This document shows positions 27,501-36,125 of a stretch of 64,000 nucleotides of DNA, piece by piece. Source of the DNA: Shewanella colwelliana ATCC 39565. Its GTDB lineage: Bacteria; Pseudomonadota; Gammaproteobacteria; Enterobacterales; Shewanellaceae. The notes under the pieces were generated by a model. That model was not told where the DNA came from, did not search any database, and worked only from the letters and a program-made list of their open reading frames with translations. The DNA lies in NCBI RefSeq assembly GCF_000518705.1, contig NZ_JAEC01000004.1, forward strand, positions 30,275 to 94,274, written 5' to 3'. A program made the translations under genes and the position numbers. Within the stretch, counting starts at the first letter, position 1, and each line of letters starts with the position of its first letter.

Positions 27501-28856
27501 CTACTTACCGCTGTCTGTCCAAGGGTTAAAATTTGGCTTATCACTGGCTGCCTGCTTAGACTCCACACGTGAACTCGTCTTTTTTGTCAGCGGAGTTTGC
27601 GCTTGTGACTTAGCAGGCTTTGCTGTGCGTGGTTTTGCTTTAGATTTATCGGTTTGTTTACGCTTGCCATTTTCATCGCGCTGAGCTTTAGGCACGTAAT
27701 TAAGTACCGACACTGGCACTGCTTTACGGGGTATAAAACCTGCGACGTCACGCCTGTCCAATAGATGTCCAAGGCGACTTTCAATCATGCAAAGATTCTT
27801 AAAATCGTCCTTTGAGACCAAGGATATCGCTTGCCCTTCAGCGCCCGCACGCCCTGTTCGGCCAATCCGGTGCACATATTCATCGGCAGGAAATGGCAGA
27901 TCATAGTTAATCACTAATGGAAGGTTGTCGATATCGATACCACGCGCAGAGATACCAGTTGAGATAAGATACTTAATCTTCCCTGACTTAAAGTCAGCTA
28001 AGATCTGCTCACGGATTACTTGTGTACGGCCACTATGGATACAATCCGCTTCGATGCCACGCTTTTCAAGTTGAGCCACCAATTTCGCTGCACCGTGTTT
28101 GGTCTCAATAAATATCAGCGCTTGCGGCCAGCGATATTGTTGGATCAAGTGACTCAAGAGTGCAGATTTTTGATCTTTATCCACAGTAGTGAGCCACTGA
28201 TCAATATTGGGTTTACTTTGCTCATGCTGAGTGACCGACAGGTGAATCGCATCAGGCGCAGCTTCTTTAGCCAGTTCACGTACCTGACGACACAAAGTGG
28301 CTGAAAAAAGCAAATTCTGACGAACTGGCGGTAGTTGTTCGACTATTTTATTAATATCTTCAATAAAGCCCATGTCTAACATGCGATCAGCTTCATCTAA
28401 AACTAGTACTTCTATTTCATCAAAATGGATCGAGCGCTGCGTATAGAGATCTCTCAATCGACCTGGCGTCGCAACGACAATATCGACGCCATCAATTAAG
28501 GCTTGTTTTTGGGGGGCTAAGTCCACGCCGCCATAAACGGCTAACGACTTAAGATTTAAATGCTTTCCATATGCTTGAATGCTGCTTTGCACCTGCACAG
28601 CTAGTTCTCGAGTCGGTGTTAAAATTAGCGCTCTGGCGCGCTTTTTACGCTGAGTTTCACCACTGGCAAGTTTCTCTAAAATGGGTAAAACAAAAGTGGC
28701 GGTTTTACCGCTGCCCGTTTGCGCCGCAGCAATAAGGTTCTTGCCTTTAAGCGCCAATGGTATCGCTTCGCTTTGAATAGGCGTCGGTTTTTGGTATCCC
28801 AACTCGGTGACAGCATCAACAATAGCAGTGGAAAGTCCAAGATTTGAAAATAGCAT
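27501..28856 (-). CDS. rhlE: DEAD-box ATP-dependent RNA helicase RhlE
   Basis: An RNA helicase linked to ribosome assembly and RNA decay. The 451-residue protein has the Q motif (GYQKPTPIQSEAIP), Walker A AAQTGSGKT, PTRELA, DEAD, SAT, RGIDI and HRIGRTGRAG, all intact. The C-terminal tail after about residue 385 is Lys/Ser-rich and low in complexity (KRKQTDKSKAKPRTAKP), as in RhlE orthologues where it binds RNA. It is a single leftward gene inside the sugar region and shows no functional tie to it. Confidence 0.93.
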   Translation of the reverse strand: MLFSNLGLSTAIVDAVTELGYQKPTPIQSEAIPLALKGKNLIAAAQTGSGKTATFVLPILEKLASGETQRKKRARALILTPTRELAVQVQSSIQAYGKHLNLKSLAVYGGVDLAPQKQALIDGVDIVVATPGRLRDLYTQRSIHFDEIEVLVLDEADRMLDMGFIEDINKIVEQLPPVRQNLLFSATLCRQVRELAKEAAPDAIHLSVTQHEQSKPNIDQWLTTVDKDQKSALLSHLIQQYRWPQALIFIETKHGAAKLVAQLEKRGIEADCIHSGRTQVIREQILADFKSGKIKYLISTGISARGIDIDNLPLVINYDLPFPADEYVHRIGRTGRAGAEGQAISLVSKDDFKNLCMIESRLGHLLDRRDVAGFIPRKAVPVSVLNYVPKAQRDENGKRKQTDKSKAKPRTAKPAKSQAQTPLTKKTSSRVESKQAASDKPNFNPWTDSGK

Positions 28857-29263
28857 TTAGGTTCTCAGCGTAAAAATGGCAGTTAAAATAGAGCAGTTAG
28901 AATAAGAAGATACTTACTGTCGCTTACGCGGCAATGTGGCCATGAGTATAACAGAAGAATCCCCTATCGCCCCAATACTCTAGGCTAGAAATGTACCTCA
29001 TTGGGCCTATCAGTCACAAATCTTCCAAGCAATAGCTAGTACGTAGCCCGCTAGGAATGAACACACTCGCTTAAATTGACGTATAGGCTCTAATAAAAAC
29101 AGACACTAAATTAGCTTTTACCTGCGTTTACAGGTATTAATTAACTTAAGTTCCTATCAATTTTACCCTTGTTCGGTAACATTGATGTATTGGTGCTCCA
29201 ATTAATGTGATTCAAATGCTGCCACAATGACGCTAAGCAGTAGTTCTACTCAAAGGAATGATT
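28857..29263. promoter_or_regulatory. Divergent intergenic region rhlE / HD-GYP gene
   Basis: About 400 bases with no credible gene. It must hold promoters for both neighbours. A short hairpin ACCTG-CGTTTA-CAGGT occurs at 29118-29133. No ATACGTAT site is present, consistent with these genes lying outside the sugar regulon. Confidence 0.4.
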
Positions 29264-30481
29264 ATGCCTTCATTGCATTTCCCGCCATCGCCACATCATA
29301 GCCTCAACGACAGTCTAACGCTTTGGCGTAAGCAAATTTTTAGCCGCCTGTTTGGTTTGTTAGCCATATTCTGTGTGCCTGTCTATTTCACCAGTGTTTA
29401 CCTTTGTATCGAGCAAGATCTTTGGGTCATGGCGCTATTTGATACTTTCGCTTATGGTCTGCTTCTTTACATATTGCTAGCGCCAGCACCCACCGATAGA
29501 CAGCGATTCACTTTGGGGTGTTTCTTAGCCTATAGCATAGGTGTGGCCTTTGTTATCACGATTGGCCCCACTGGCGCAGGATTCTTCTGGCTGTTTGTAT
29601 TCCCGCCACTGTCAAGCATTTTACTCGGTAAAAAAGCAGGCAACGTAGCGCAGATAATCAATGCCTCCAGTTTAGTAGTTATCGGGATCGGGTACAGCGC
29701 TAACGTATTTCAGTGGCCATTAACTCAAGGCTATAGCCCCCTTATTTGGTATGTCGTCAGCATTAACTTTGTCGTGACCAATGCAATGTTAACCCTATCT
29801 ACCTCATTTTTACTGGGTAAACTAACCCGTTCATTACAATCAACGCTAGCGTCCAGACAGGCCACTGTGATGGGGTTAGCAAAGCTGGCCGAATACCGTG
29901 ATAACGAAACAGGAGCCCACCTTATTCGTATTCAACATTATGCCAATATGCTGGCTAAACAGTTAAAGTCTGAAGGCCATGCACCAGAGCAAGTCACCGA
30001 CAGTTTTATAAAAGAGGTGACTTTATCTGCCATTTTGCATGACATTGGCAAAGTGGGTATTGCCGATGCTATTTTACTGAAACCAGGCCGACTCAGCCCC
30101 GCAGAATTTGAGCAGATTAAGGCACATTGTGCTATTGGACATGACGTGCTTAATAGCTTGGGGAACTATGCACCGCAGTGCCAGTTTATCCGTATGGGTA
30201 AAGAAATAGCCGGCGGGCATCATGAAAAATGGGATGGCAGTGGTTATCCAAACGGGCTTAGCGGTGATGACATTCCTCTTTCGGCGCGCCTAGTTGCTTT
30301 GGTCGATGTGTATGATGCTCTGACCTCTCCGCGTTGCTATAAACGACCTTTATCGCACCAAGAGGCCGTTGCAAGCATTGTTGGGTCAAAAGGCACCCAT
30401 TTTGACCCAACACTTGTTGACAGCTTTATGGCAATACATCATCAATTCGAAAAACTGTCGAGCGCCTCATTAGCACAGTGA
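29264..30481 (+). CDS. Membrane HD-GYP domain protein, probable cyclic-di-GMP phosphodiesterase
   Basis: Six or seven hydrophobic segments in the first 190 residues form a membrane sensor module of unknown ligand. The C-terminal HD-GYP domain carries ILHDIGKVGI (HD near residue 259) and HHEKWDGSGYP (near 319), with DVYDALTSPRCYK, all residues needed for metal binding and c-di-GMP hydrolysis. AAAGGA at six bases favours the ATG at 29264 over the ATG at 29258. It is a lone gene convergent with the DUF2955 gene. Together with the GGDEF-EAL protein at 14.7 kb it gives the window two c-di-GMP enzymes. Confidence 0.9.
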   Translation: MPSLHFPPSPHHSLNDSLTLWRKQIFSRLFGLLAIFCVPVYFTSVYLCIEQDLWVMALFDTFAYGLLLYILLAPAPTDRQRFTLGCFLAYSIGVAFVITIGPTGAGFFWLFVFPPLSSILLGKKAGNVAQIINASSLVVIGIGYSANVFQWPLTQGYSPLIWYVVSINFVVTNAMLTLSTSFLLGKLTRSLQSTLASRQATVMGLAKLAEYRDNETGAHLIRIQHYANMLAKQLKSEGHAPEQVTDSFIKEVTLSAILHDIGKVGIADAILLKPGRLSPAEFEQIKAHCAIGHDVLNSLGNYAPQCQFIRMGKEIAGGHHEKWDGSGYPNGLSGDDIPLSARLVALVDVYDALTSPRCYKRPLSHQEAVASIVGSKGTHFDPTLVDSFMAIHHQFEKLSSASLAQ

Positions 30482-30493
30482 CAGTTTAAAAAC

Positions 30494-31513
30494 CTAAGTA
30501 TCTGTGCTCTCTAAAGGCTTCTTCTTTAGTACAGGTCTATGTTTAGTTAAGCTTAGAATCAAGGCACCGAAAAATACAGCAATCACGATGGAGACTATAC
30601 GCATAAGCTCTGCTGAAAATGACTCAACGCCTTGGTGCTTAATCACTTGGTAAGTCAACACCACAAAGTTAGTAAACAGCAATTGATAAACACTCAGCCG
30701 ACATTGACGACGAATCGCAAACCCTGCCAGTTGCAGCCCAAGGAAAATGGTTATCCCAAACAGTGCCCAAGTCGCTATGCCAAAGGTCACCGCTAACATC
30801 AAGGGTAAGGTGAATAACACACCAACCACTGTAGTAATAATTTTTTGCTGGCTAAAGGTGCGATGCTCATTGGGGCTAGGGATTTTAATCATAGTGGCAA
30901 TCGTTATTGCAATCAGCATGGTTTGTGTTGTCCCAAGACCTATTAGTGCTTGCAACACTATGTACATCGCCGTTGTTTTGAACACAATAAGGCCGATATG
31001 AGTTTCTGCGGCTTCACTGGTTACATCATCTGGCAATATATCTTGCTCATCCCCCGGAAACAGCACAAAGCTTATAGATGTCACCATGATCGCCACCACA
31101 AATGCTTCAAACATCATCCAAGGCAGAATATCAATAGGTGCACCAAACTGCTCACTTAACACCGTCATAATGATCACAACCAAAGTGACCAGCGCTGAGA
31201 TCAGATCTTTGGGGTCGTGGTGACTACGATAAAAGCTCCAAAACAGCATTGACCAGCAAAACAGCGCATAACCAGTTGGTGAATCAATTAATAACCCCCC
31301 AAAAAACACCACTCCAAAGCTAATGAACAACAGCACTAATAACAGTTTTAGCAACATATTCAGTGGCGGTTTTGAGGGCATGATGGTGAGAAATACGACC
31401 ACAAAAATAGGGGGCAAAATCGGCATGGGTGAACCGGTATACTGCAGATAAAACAGCAGTAATACCGGAAAAAATACTAGCCGAATAATGGGGTTCGCAG
31501 CACTATGAAACAT
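30494..31513 (-). CDS. DUF2955 / FUSC-like inner-membrane protein, efflux partner of the HlyD protein
   Basis: About ten hydrophobic helices are arranged as two sets around a soluble stretch (FPGDEQDILPDDVTSEAAE, about residues 173-191), resembling aromatic-acid exporter (FUSC/AaeB-like) proteins. Key visible features are PILPPIFVVVFLTIMPSKPP and MLIAITIATMIKIPSPNEHRT. The ATG at 31513 overlaps the HlyD gene by 11 bases, so the two are coupled. The pair is expected to move small molecules out through the envelope; substrate unknown. A GTG at 31525 is an alternative start. Confidence 0.78.
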   Translation of the reverse strand: MFHSAANPIIRLVFFPVLLLFYLQYTGSPMPILPPIFVVVFLTIMPSKPPLNMLLKLLLVLLFISFGVVFFGGLLIDSPTGYALFCWSMLFWSFYRSHHDPKDLISALVTLVVIIMTVLSEQFGAPIDILPWMMFEAFVVAIMVTSISFVLFPGDEQDILPDDVTSEAAETHIGLIVFKTTAMYIVLQALIGLGTTQTMLIAITIATMIKIPSPNEHRTFSQQKIITTVVGVLFTLPLMLAVTFGIATWALFGITIFLGLQLAGFAIRRQCRLSVYQLLFTNFVVLTYQVIKHQGVESFSAELMRIVSIVIAVFFGALILSLTKHRPVLKKKPLESTDT

Positions 31514-32567
31514 AGGTCCACACACTTAATATACGCATCCATATTCCGGCTAACCACTCACCAAAGCCACTTTGCTCAGTGAAGAAAGCCACGGTTGCTT
31601 GCGATCCATAACGTATGTTGCTTGGCACTTCGCCATGTTCGAATACTATGTTAACGGGATAACGCTGCGCATTTATCGAATTAGTATCGGCCATCAAAAA
31701 TCCCGTTGCTTGATCAACGTTATTACTGCCGCCCGTCCCCCAACCTATGCTATCAACTTTGCCTTCCAGTACTCGTCCGGGCAAAGCATCTAATACAATT
31801 TTTACCCTTTGACCCACACGAATATGTTCAAGTGAGTTTTCTCTCACTAATGCAGAGATCCAAACACCACGCGGATCGATAAACGTCAACATTGGTGTCC
31901 CCACACTCGCCTTTTGTCCAAGCGTCAGCTGCAAGTTAGTCACGACGCCTTTTGAAGGTGCAATAATCTTAGTTTTTTGCAGATCAAGTTGGGCTTGTTC
32001 TAGTTTCGCCATGGCAGATAAAATCTGCGGATTGTTCTCGCCCTCAGGCCCCAAATTTTGCTTAGCTTGTGCAAGTGATGCCTCTGCGGCAGCGAGATTG
32101 GCTTGAGCACGATCTCTCGCTTCAATTGCATTATCTAGCTCTGCCTGACTCAGCACACCTTGCCCAGCAAGCTCCATAACACGTCCAGCCTGCTCTTTAG
32201 CGTTATTACGCGCAGCTATGGCATCGACCACTTTAGCTTGAGCCACTTCAACTGCAGCAGTATTGGCGCCAATGGCTTGTCCGGCGAGGGCCAAATTGGC
32301 TTGGGCAGATTGCACACTTATCTCATAGTTTCTGGGATCGATACTAAACAGTGCGTCTCCGGCACCAACCACTTGGTTATCTTTAACATTTACTTCAGTA
32401 ATATTACCCGCCACCTCGGTGGCAACCCTGACTAAATAGGCATGAACTCTTGCCTCGCCAGTCATTGGTGTGACCCGGTCAGCCCACAGGCTATAAAGCC
32501 AAACGACTAAAATTAGTCCTATGATATAAAAACTCATTTTACGGGATGATTTTTCGGCTGCGGACAT
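31503..32567 (-). CDS. HlyD/EmrA-family membrane fusion protein
   Basis: A periplasmic adaptor anchored by one N-terminal helix (FYIIGLILVVWLYSLWA, about residues 13-29). It has the split lipoyl/biotinyl domain (VATEVAGNITEVNVKDNQVVGAGDALFSI), a long Ala/Gln-rich coiled-coil hairpin (about 75-185, QANLAAAEASLAQAKQNL) and the beta-barrel domain (LQLTLGQKASVGTPMLTFID). The 354-residue length fits EmrA-like adaptors. It is first in a two-gene operon with the DUF2955 protein, a pairing typical of AaeA/AaeB-like pumps. No outer-membrane channel gene is nearby. Confidence 0.9.
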   Translation of the reverse strand: MSAAEKSSRKMSFYIIGLILVVWLYSLWADRVTPMTGEARVHAYLVRVATEVAGNITEVNVKDNQVVGAGDALFSIDPRNYEISVQSAQANLALAGQAIGANTAAVEVAQAKVVDAIAARNNAKEQAGRVMELAGQGVLSQAELDNAIEARDRAQANLAAAEASLAQAKQNLGPEGENNPQILSAMAKLEQAQLDLQKTKIIAPSKGVVTNLQLTLGQKASVGTPMLTFIDPRGVWISALVRENSLEHIRVGQRVKIVLDALPGRVLEGKVDSIGWGTGGSNNVDQATGFLMADTNSINAQRYPVNIVFEHGEVPSNIRYGSQATVAFFTEQSGFGEWLAGIWMRILSVWTYVS

Positions 32568-32860
32568 GCTCGTTACTCTATGAATTTTGATATGAAGATG
32601 TTAATCAGCAAGGTAGCATGTTTCAAGCTTTGTGGCTAAAAAAAACAAGGTGTAAGGTGCTTATCAGCCTTATAACAAACCGCTTGTCTGTGCTGATACA
32701 AAACCTCATTGCCCTTACTTAAACAAGCGTTACATCACTGACATGGCGCCGCGTTTATCGGCCTTGAACACAGCAACTGAGTTTACGTTAAGCAACAACC
32801 ACTAACTAGCGGCTATTTGAAACACAGCCTCATTCACTCACATCATTGCGGCTATCATAC

Positions 32861-33384
32861 CTAGCTGCGTTGTATGGCCAGCCTGTACTCGTAAAAAATG
32901 ACATCATCACAGGGGGGGCAGTTAGATGCTTTAATGAAGCCTAGCTTTTGCAGCAGCGTCGCTGAGGCAGTGTTATCAGCAGCGACGCCCCTATAAGTCT
33001 CGCCCAAGGGCCAATTTTCCTTGCATGATGCATAAATCCTTGCAGCAATTCACTCGCCAAACCTTGACGCCAATATTGCTCATCAACCAGATAGCCAATA
33101 TGTGCGTCCTTATGTTCGTCAACAAAGATAAACAGCATACCAATGATGACAGACTCACTCCGCTTTTTCACAATAAGCAATTGGCTTTCAGTTATCATCC
33201 GACTAAGCCATCTCTGCGCAGCAGCTTTTGTGTTCACCCCATTAAAGTAAGGGGGTAAGTTCTCAACAACTTTGGGGGTCAGTAATTGCGGCAATGTGTT
33301 TAATAACGCCTCGCGCTGATCAGCGGTCATATCGAGTGTGACTTCAGCCACGTTTAATCTAGTGGTATCAAATGATATTGCCAT
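32861..33384 (-). pseudogene. GNAT N-acetyltransferase with an internal frameshift
   Basis: The first 130 residues are a normal ribosomal-protein-type GNAT: VNTKAAAQRWLS, IIGMLFIFVDEHKDAHIGYLVDEQYWRQGLASELL, with the acetyl-CoA loop in WRQGLASE. After ARLIG the read frame ends in SLLITLPQRRCCKS with a stop at 32941. Adding one base to the C run at 32988-32991 gives VAADNTASATLLQKLGF, the usual GNAT ending, and then a tail to a TAG at 32861-32863. So one G is missing on the coding strand relative to a working gene. It may be a recent pseudogene or a sequencing error. Substrate unknown. Confidence 0.8.
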
Positions 33385-33436
33385 TGCCGTTACCTAATAA
33401 AATAAGCCTAATGATATCGAGCACACAGACAGCTTG

Positions 33437-33475
33437 CCCCATGATGCTAACCACACTGTGATTAGCATCATGGGG
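33437..33475. repeat. Strong inverted repeat between GNAT and GH97 genes
   Basis: CCCCATGATGCTAA pairs perfectly with TTAGCATCATGGGG across 11 bases that can also pair (CACA/TGTG). Neither side has a T tract, so it is not a standard terminator. It lies about 140 bases before the GH97 operator. Confidence 0.6.
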
Positions 33476-33615
33476 GAGCATCACTGCGGTGACAATTAAC
33501 CAGCGTCTAGCGGGTGTATGCGATGTTCCCCGTGGCATTAAAATGCCATGTTTACTTTCTCAACGTCATCACCCACTCCACTAACACAAAAAATGGCACT
33601 TAAGCCTAGGACACG

Positions 33616-33629
33616 TGAATACGTATGCA
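33616..33629. promoter_or_regulatory. Probable LacI-family operator 3
   Basis: TGAATACGTATGCA, the same 14 bases as the site before the TonB receptor. It sits 68 bases upstream of the GH97 start, a natural place for repression. Confidence 0.75.
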
Positions 33630-33696
33630 GATAATTGCTACTACGCTATGTTAGCTTCTACCATGGGCCAAAACAATTCCTGACCACGGAGTGTCT

Positions 33697-35802
33697 ATGG
33701 GCCCTATTCTCACCAAGCAGTTGAAAAAACCTTTTTCGCTGTTACCACAAAACCTTGTTGCGCTAACATTGACGTTGTTGACCAGCGTTGGTCTCGCGAC
33801 TTCCTCAGGCCATGCCGTCGCAAAAAGTGTCAAGGTCACATCGCCAGACAAACAGATAACGGTAACATTAAGCGATGATGATGTACGCCCATACTATCAG
33901 GTGACATTCCAAGACCAAAGTGTCATTAATCCGTCATCACTTGGACTCGTTTTTCAATCCTTAGGTGAATTTGGTGAAGGATTTAACATCACCAAGGTTG
34001 TGCACACAAAGACGGCTGACCGATGGCAGCAACCTTGGGGCGAGCGCGAGTGGATAGATGACGTTCATAATCGCATCCTGGTTCAATTAAGCAACGCACG
34101 CTATTCGTTCTCCGTTGAAATTAAGGCCTTCGATGATGGGCTTGGTTTCCGCTATCACGTGCCAAAGCAAGCCCATCTTGGAAAGCTAAATATCACCAAA
34201 GAACTCACTGAGTTTGTGGTCCCCAATCCTGACAAAACAACCGCATGGTGGATACCTGCGCGAGGGTGGAATCGCTACGAATACCTTTATCAAACATCCT
34301 CGATAGCAAAAATCGATCGAGTACATACCCCGTTTACCTTTAAACTCGATAGTGGTGTGCACATGAGTATTCATGAAGCAGCATTAGTCGATTACGCCGC
34401 CATGACACTCGATCAACGCCGAGATGGCACACTGCAAGCCAATTTAACCCCATGGTCAGATGGCATAAAAGTCAAAACTGAAGCAGGGTTTGTCACGCCA
34501 TGGCGCACCATACAAATATCAGACAATGCCGTAGGCTTACTCAACTCTGATTTAATCCTAAATTTGAACGAACCCAACACCTTAGGCGAGGTAGATTGGG
34601 TGGAGCCGAGTAAGTATGTGGGGATCTGGTGGGGCATGCACTTAAACGAGAACACCTGGGGCTCTGGTGAAAAACACGGCGCAACCACCAAAGAGACCAA
34701 ACGTTACATGGACTTTGCCGCCGACAACGGTTTTGCAGGCGTGTTAGTTGAAGGTTGGAATATAGGTTGGGATGGGAGTTGGTTTCATAACGGTGATGTG
34801 TTCAGTTTTACAGAGGCTTATCCCGATTTCGATTTACCCCAGATCGCCGCCTATGGGAAAAGCAAAGGCGTGAGGCTAATTGGTCACCACGAAACATCAG
34901 GATCGGTAACCAACTACCGAAAACAGATGAATAATGCTTATGATCTTTATCAACGCAACGGGGTCTCACAAGTTAAAACTGGGTATGTGGCCGATGGCGG
35001 TGACATAAAACGGGTTGACGAACAGGGCGTTACTCGCCACGAATGGCATGATGGCCAGTTTATGGTCAATGAATACCTTTATAGTGTTACTCAAGCCGCC
35101 AAGCGCCAAATCAGTATTAATACCCATGAACCCATTAAAGATACTGGACTACGCCGAACTTACCCTAACTGGATAAGTCGTGAAGGTGCTCGCGGACAAG
35201 AGTTTAACGCATGGGGCACACCCCCTAATAATCCCTCGCACACCACCACCCTTGCCTACACTAGAATGCTCGCAGGGCCGATGGATTTCACCCCTGGTAT
35301 ATTTGACTTAGCGCCGAAGGGTTTAGATGCGATTAATCGGGTACAAACCACCCTAACAAAACAACTGGCACTCTATGTGGTGCTGTATAGCCCAATTCAG
35401 ATGGCGGCGGATTTACCGCGTAACTATCAAAAACATCCAGAAGCGTTCCAATTCATCAAAGATGTCCCCACAGATTGGCACCAAAGCCGAGCGATTGCTG
35501 GCGAAGTGGGAGAATATGTAGTGTTTGCTCGCCAAGAGCGCGGTGGTAAAAGCCAAGGTAAAGATTGGTACTTAGGCGCAATCACTGATGATGAACCGCG
35601 TAACGTAAAAGTGCGATTGGACTTCTTGGACACAGATACCGAGTATGAAGCGCAAATCTACCGTGATGGAGATAAAGCAAATTGGCAAACAGCACCTTAC
35701 GACTATGTAATTGAACATCGACGGGTTAACGCAAGTGACCTCCTAACGTTAAAGCTAGCCAGCAGTGGCGGCAGTGCTATTCGTTTCAAAGCACTTAACT
35801 AA
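33697..35802 (+). CDS. Exported GH97 alpha-glucosidase (SusB-like)
   Basis: It releases glucose from the ends of malto-oligosaccharides, probably in the periplasm. The signal peptide covers about residues 1-45 (long n-region, ending HAVA-KS). A beta-sandwich N domain (KSVKVTSPDKQITVTLSDD...) precedes a barrel with GFAGVLVEGWNIGWDG, the motif typical of GH97. NTHEPIKDTGLRRTYPNW (near 478) and SREGARGQEFNAW (near 493) hold the conserved Glu residues of the inverting, SusB-like branch. The chain is 701 residues, as for SusB (about 738). GGAG five bases ahead favours ATG 33697 over GTG 33691. Confidence 0.92.
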   Translation: MGPILTKQLKKPFSLLPQNLVALTLTLLTSVGLATSSGHAVAKSVKVTSPDKQITVTLSDDDVRPYYQVTFQDQSVINPSSLGLVFQSLGEFGEGFNITKVVHTKTADRWQQPWGEREWIDDVHNRILVQLSNARYSFSVEIKAFDDGLGFRYHVPKQAHLGKLNITKELTEFVVPNPDKTTAWWIPARGWNRYEYLYQTSSIAKIDRVHTPFTFKLDSGVHMSIHEAALVDYAAMTLDQRRDGTLQANLTPWSDGIKVKTEAGFVTPWRTIQISDNAVGLLNSDLILNLNEPNTLGEVDWVEPSKYVGIWWGMHLNENTWGSGEKHGATTKETKRYMDFAADNGFAGVLVEGWNIGWDGSWFHNGDVFSFTEAYPDFDLPQIAAYGKSKGVRLIGHHETSGSVTNYRKQMNNAYDLYQRNGVSQVKTGYVADGGDIKRVDEQGVTRHEWHDGQFMVNEYLYSVTQAAKRQISINTHEPIKDTGLRRTYPNWISREGARGQEFNAWGTPPNNPSHTTTLAYTRMLAGPMDFTPGIFDLAPKGLDAINRVQTTLTKQLALYVVLYSPIQMAADLPRNYQKHPEAFQFIKDVPTDWHQSRAIAGEVGEYVVFARQERGGKSQGKDWYLGAITDDEPRNVKVRLDFLDTDTEYEAQIYRDGDKANWQTAPYDYVIEHRRVNASDLLTLKLASSGGSAIRFKALN

Positions 35803-35872
35803 CGCCTTTGAACTATAAGTGCTGAGCGAGCGTTGCAAGTTCTCCCATGTCGCCATAAACTAAAAAACTCGC

Positions 35873-35916
35873 CAACAATAGATACCGCTGACGCTACGTA
35901 GCGGTATCTAATGTTG
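35873..35916. terminator. Large hairpin after the GH97 gene, possible terminator
   Basis: Arms CAACAATAGATACCGCT and AGCGGTATCTAATGTTG pair over 17 positions with one mismatch; the 10-base loop contains most of a CGCTACGTAGCG palindrome. It lies 70 bases past the GH97 stop but lacks a T tract. The remaining 200 bases up to the M28 gene show nothing else. Confidence 0.45.
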
Positions 35917-36125
35917 ACGTTTATCCCTATCTCTTACTGCCTGCTTGACGTCCAACTACGCTTTTTTACTGCCACATTTTTTAACCGTACCGCGCTAGAT
36001 TGATTGTCCATTACAATAAAAAGTTTGTTACTGTAGGTGGTGAATTTTTAAGCCGCGAATTGTCATGACATTCGCAGCGTCAATGCACAGCAACAATAAT
36101 AAAAAATAGCCATAACGAGGTAATG

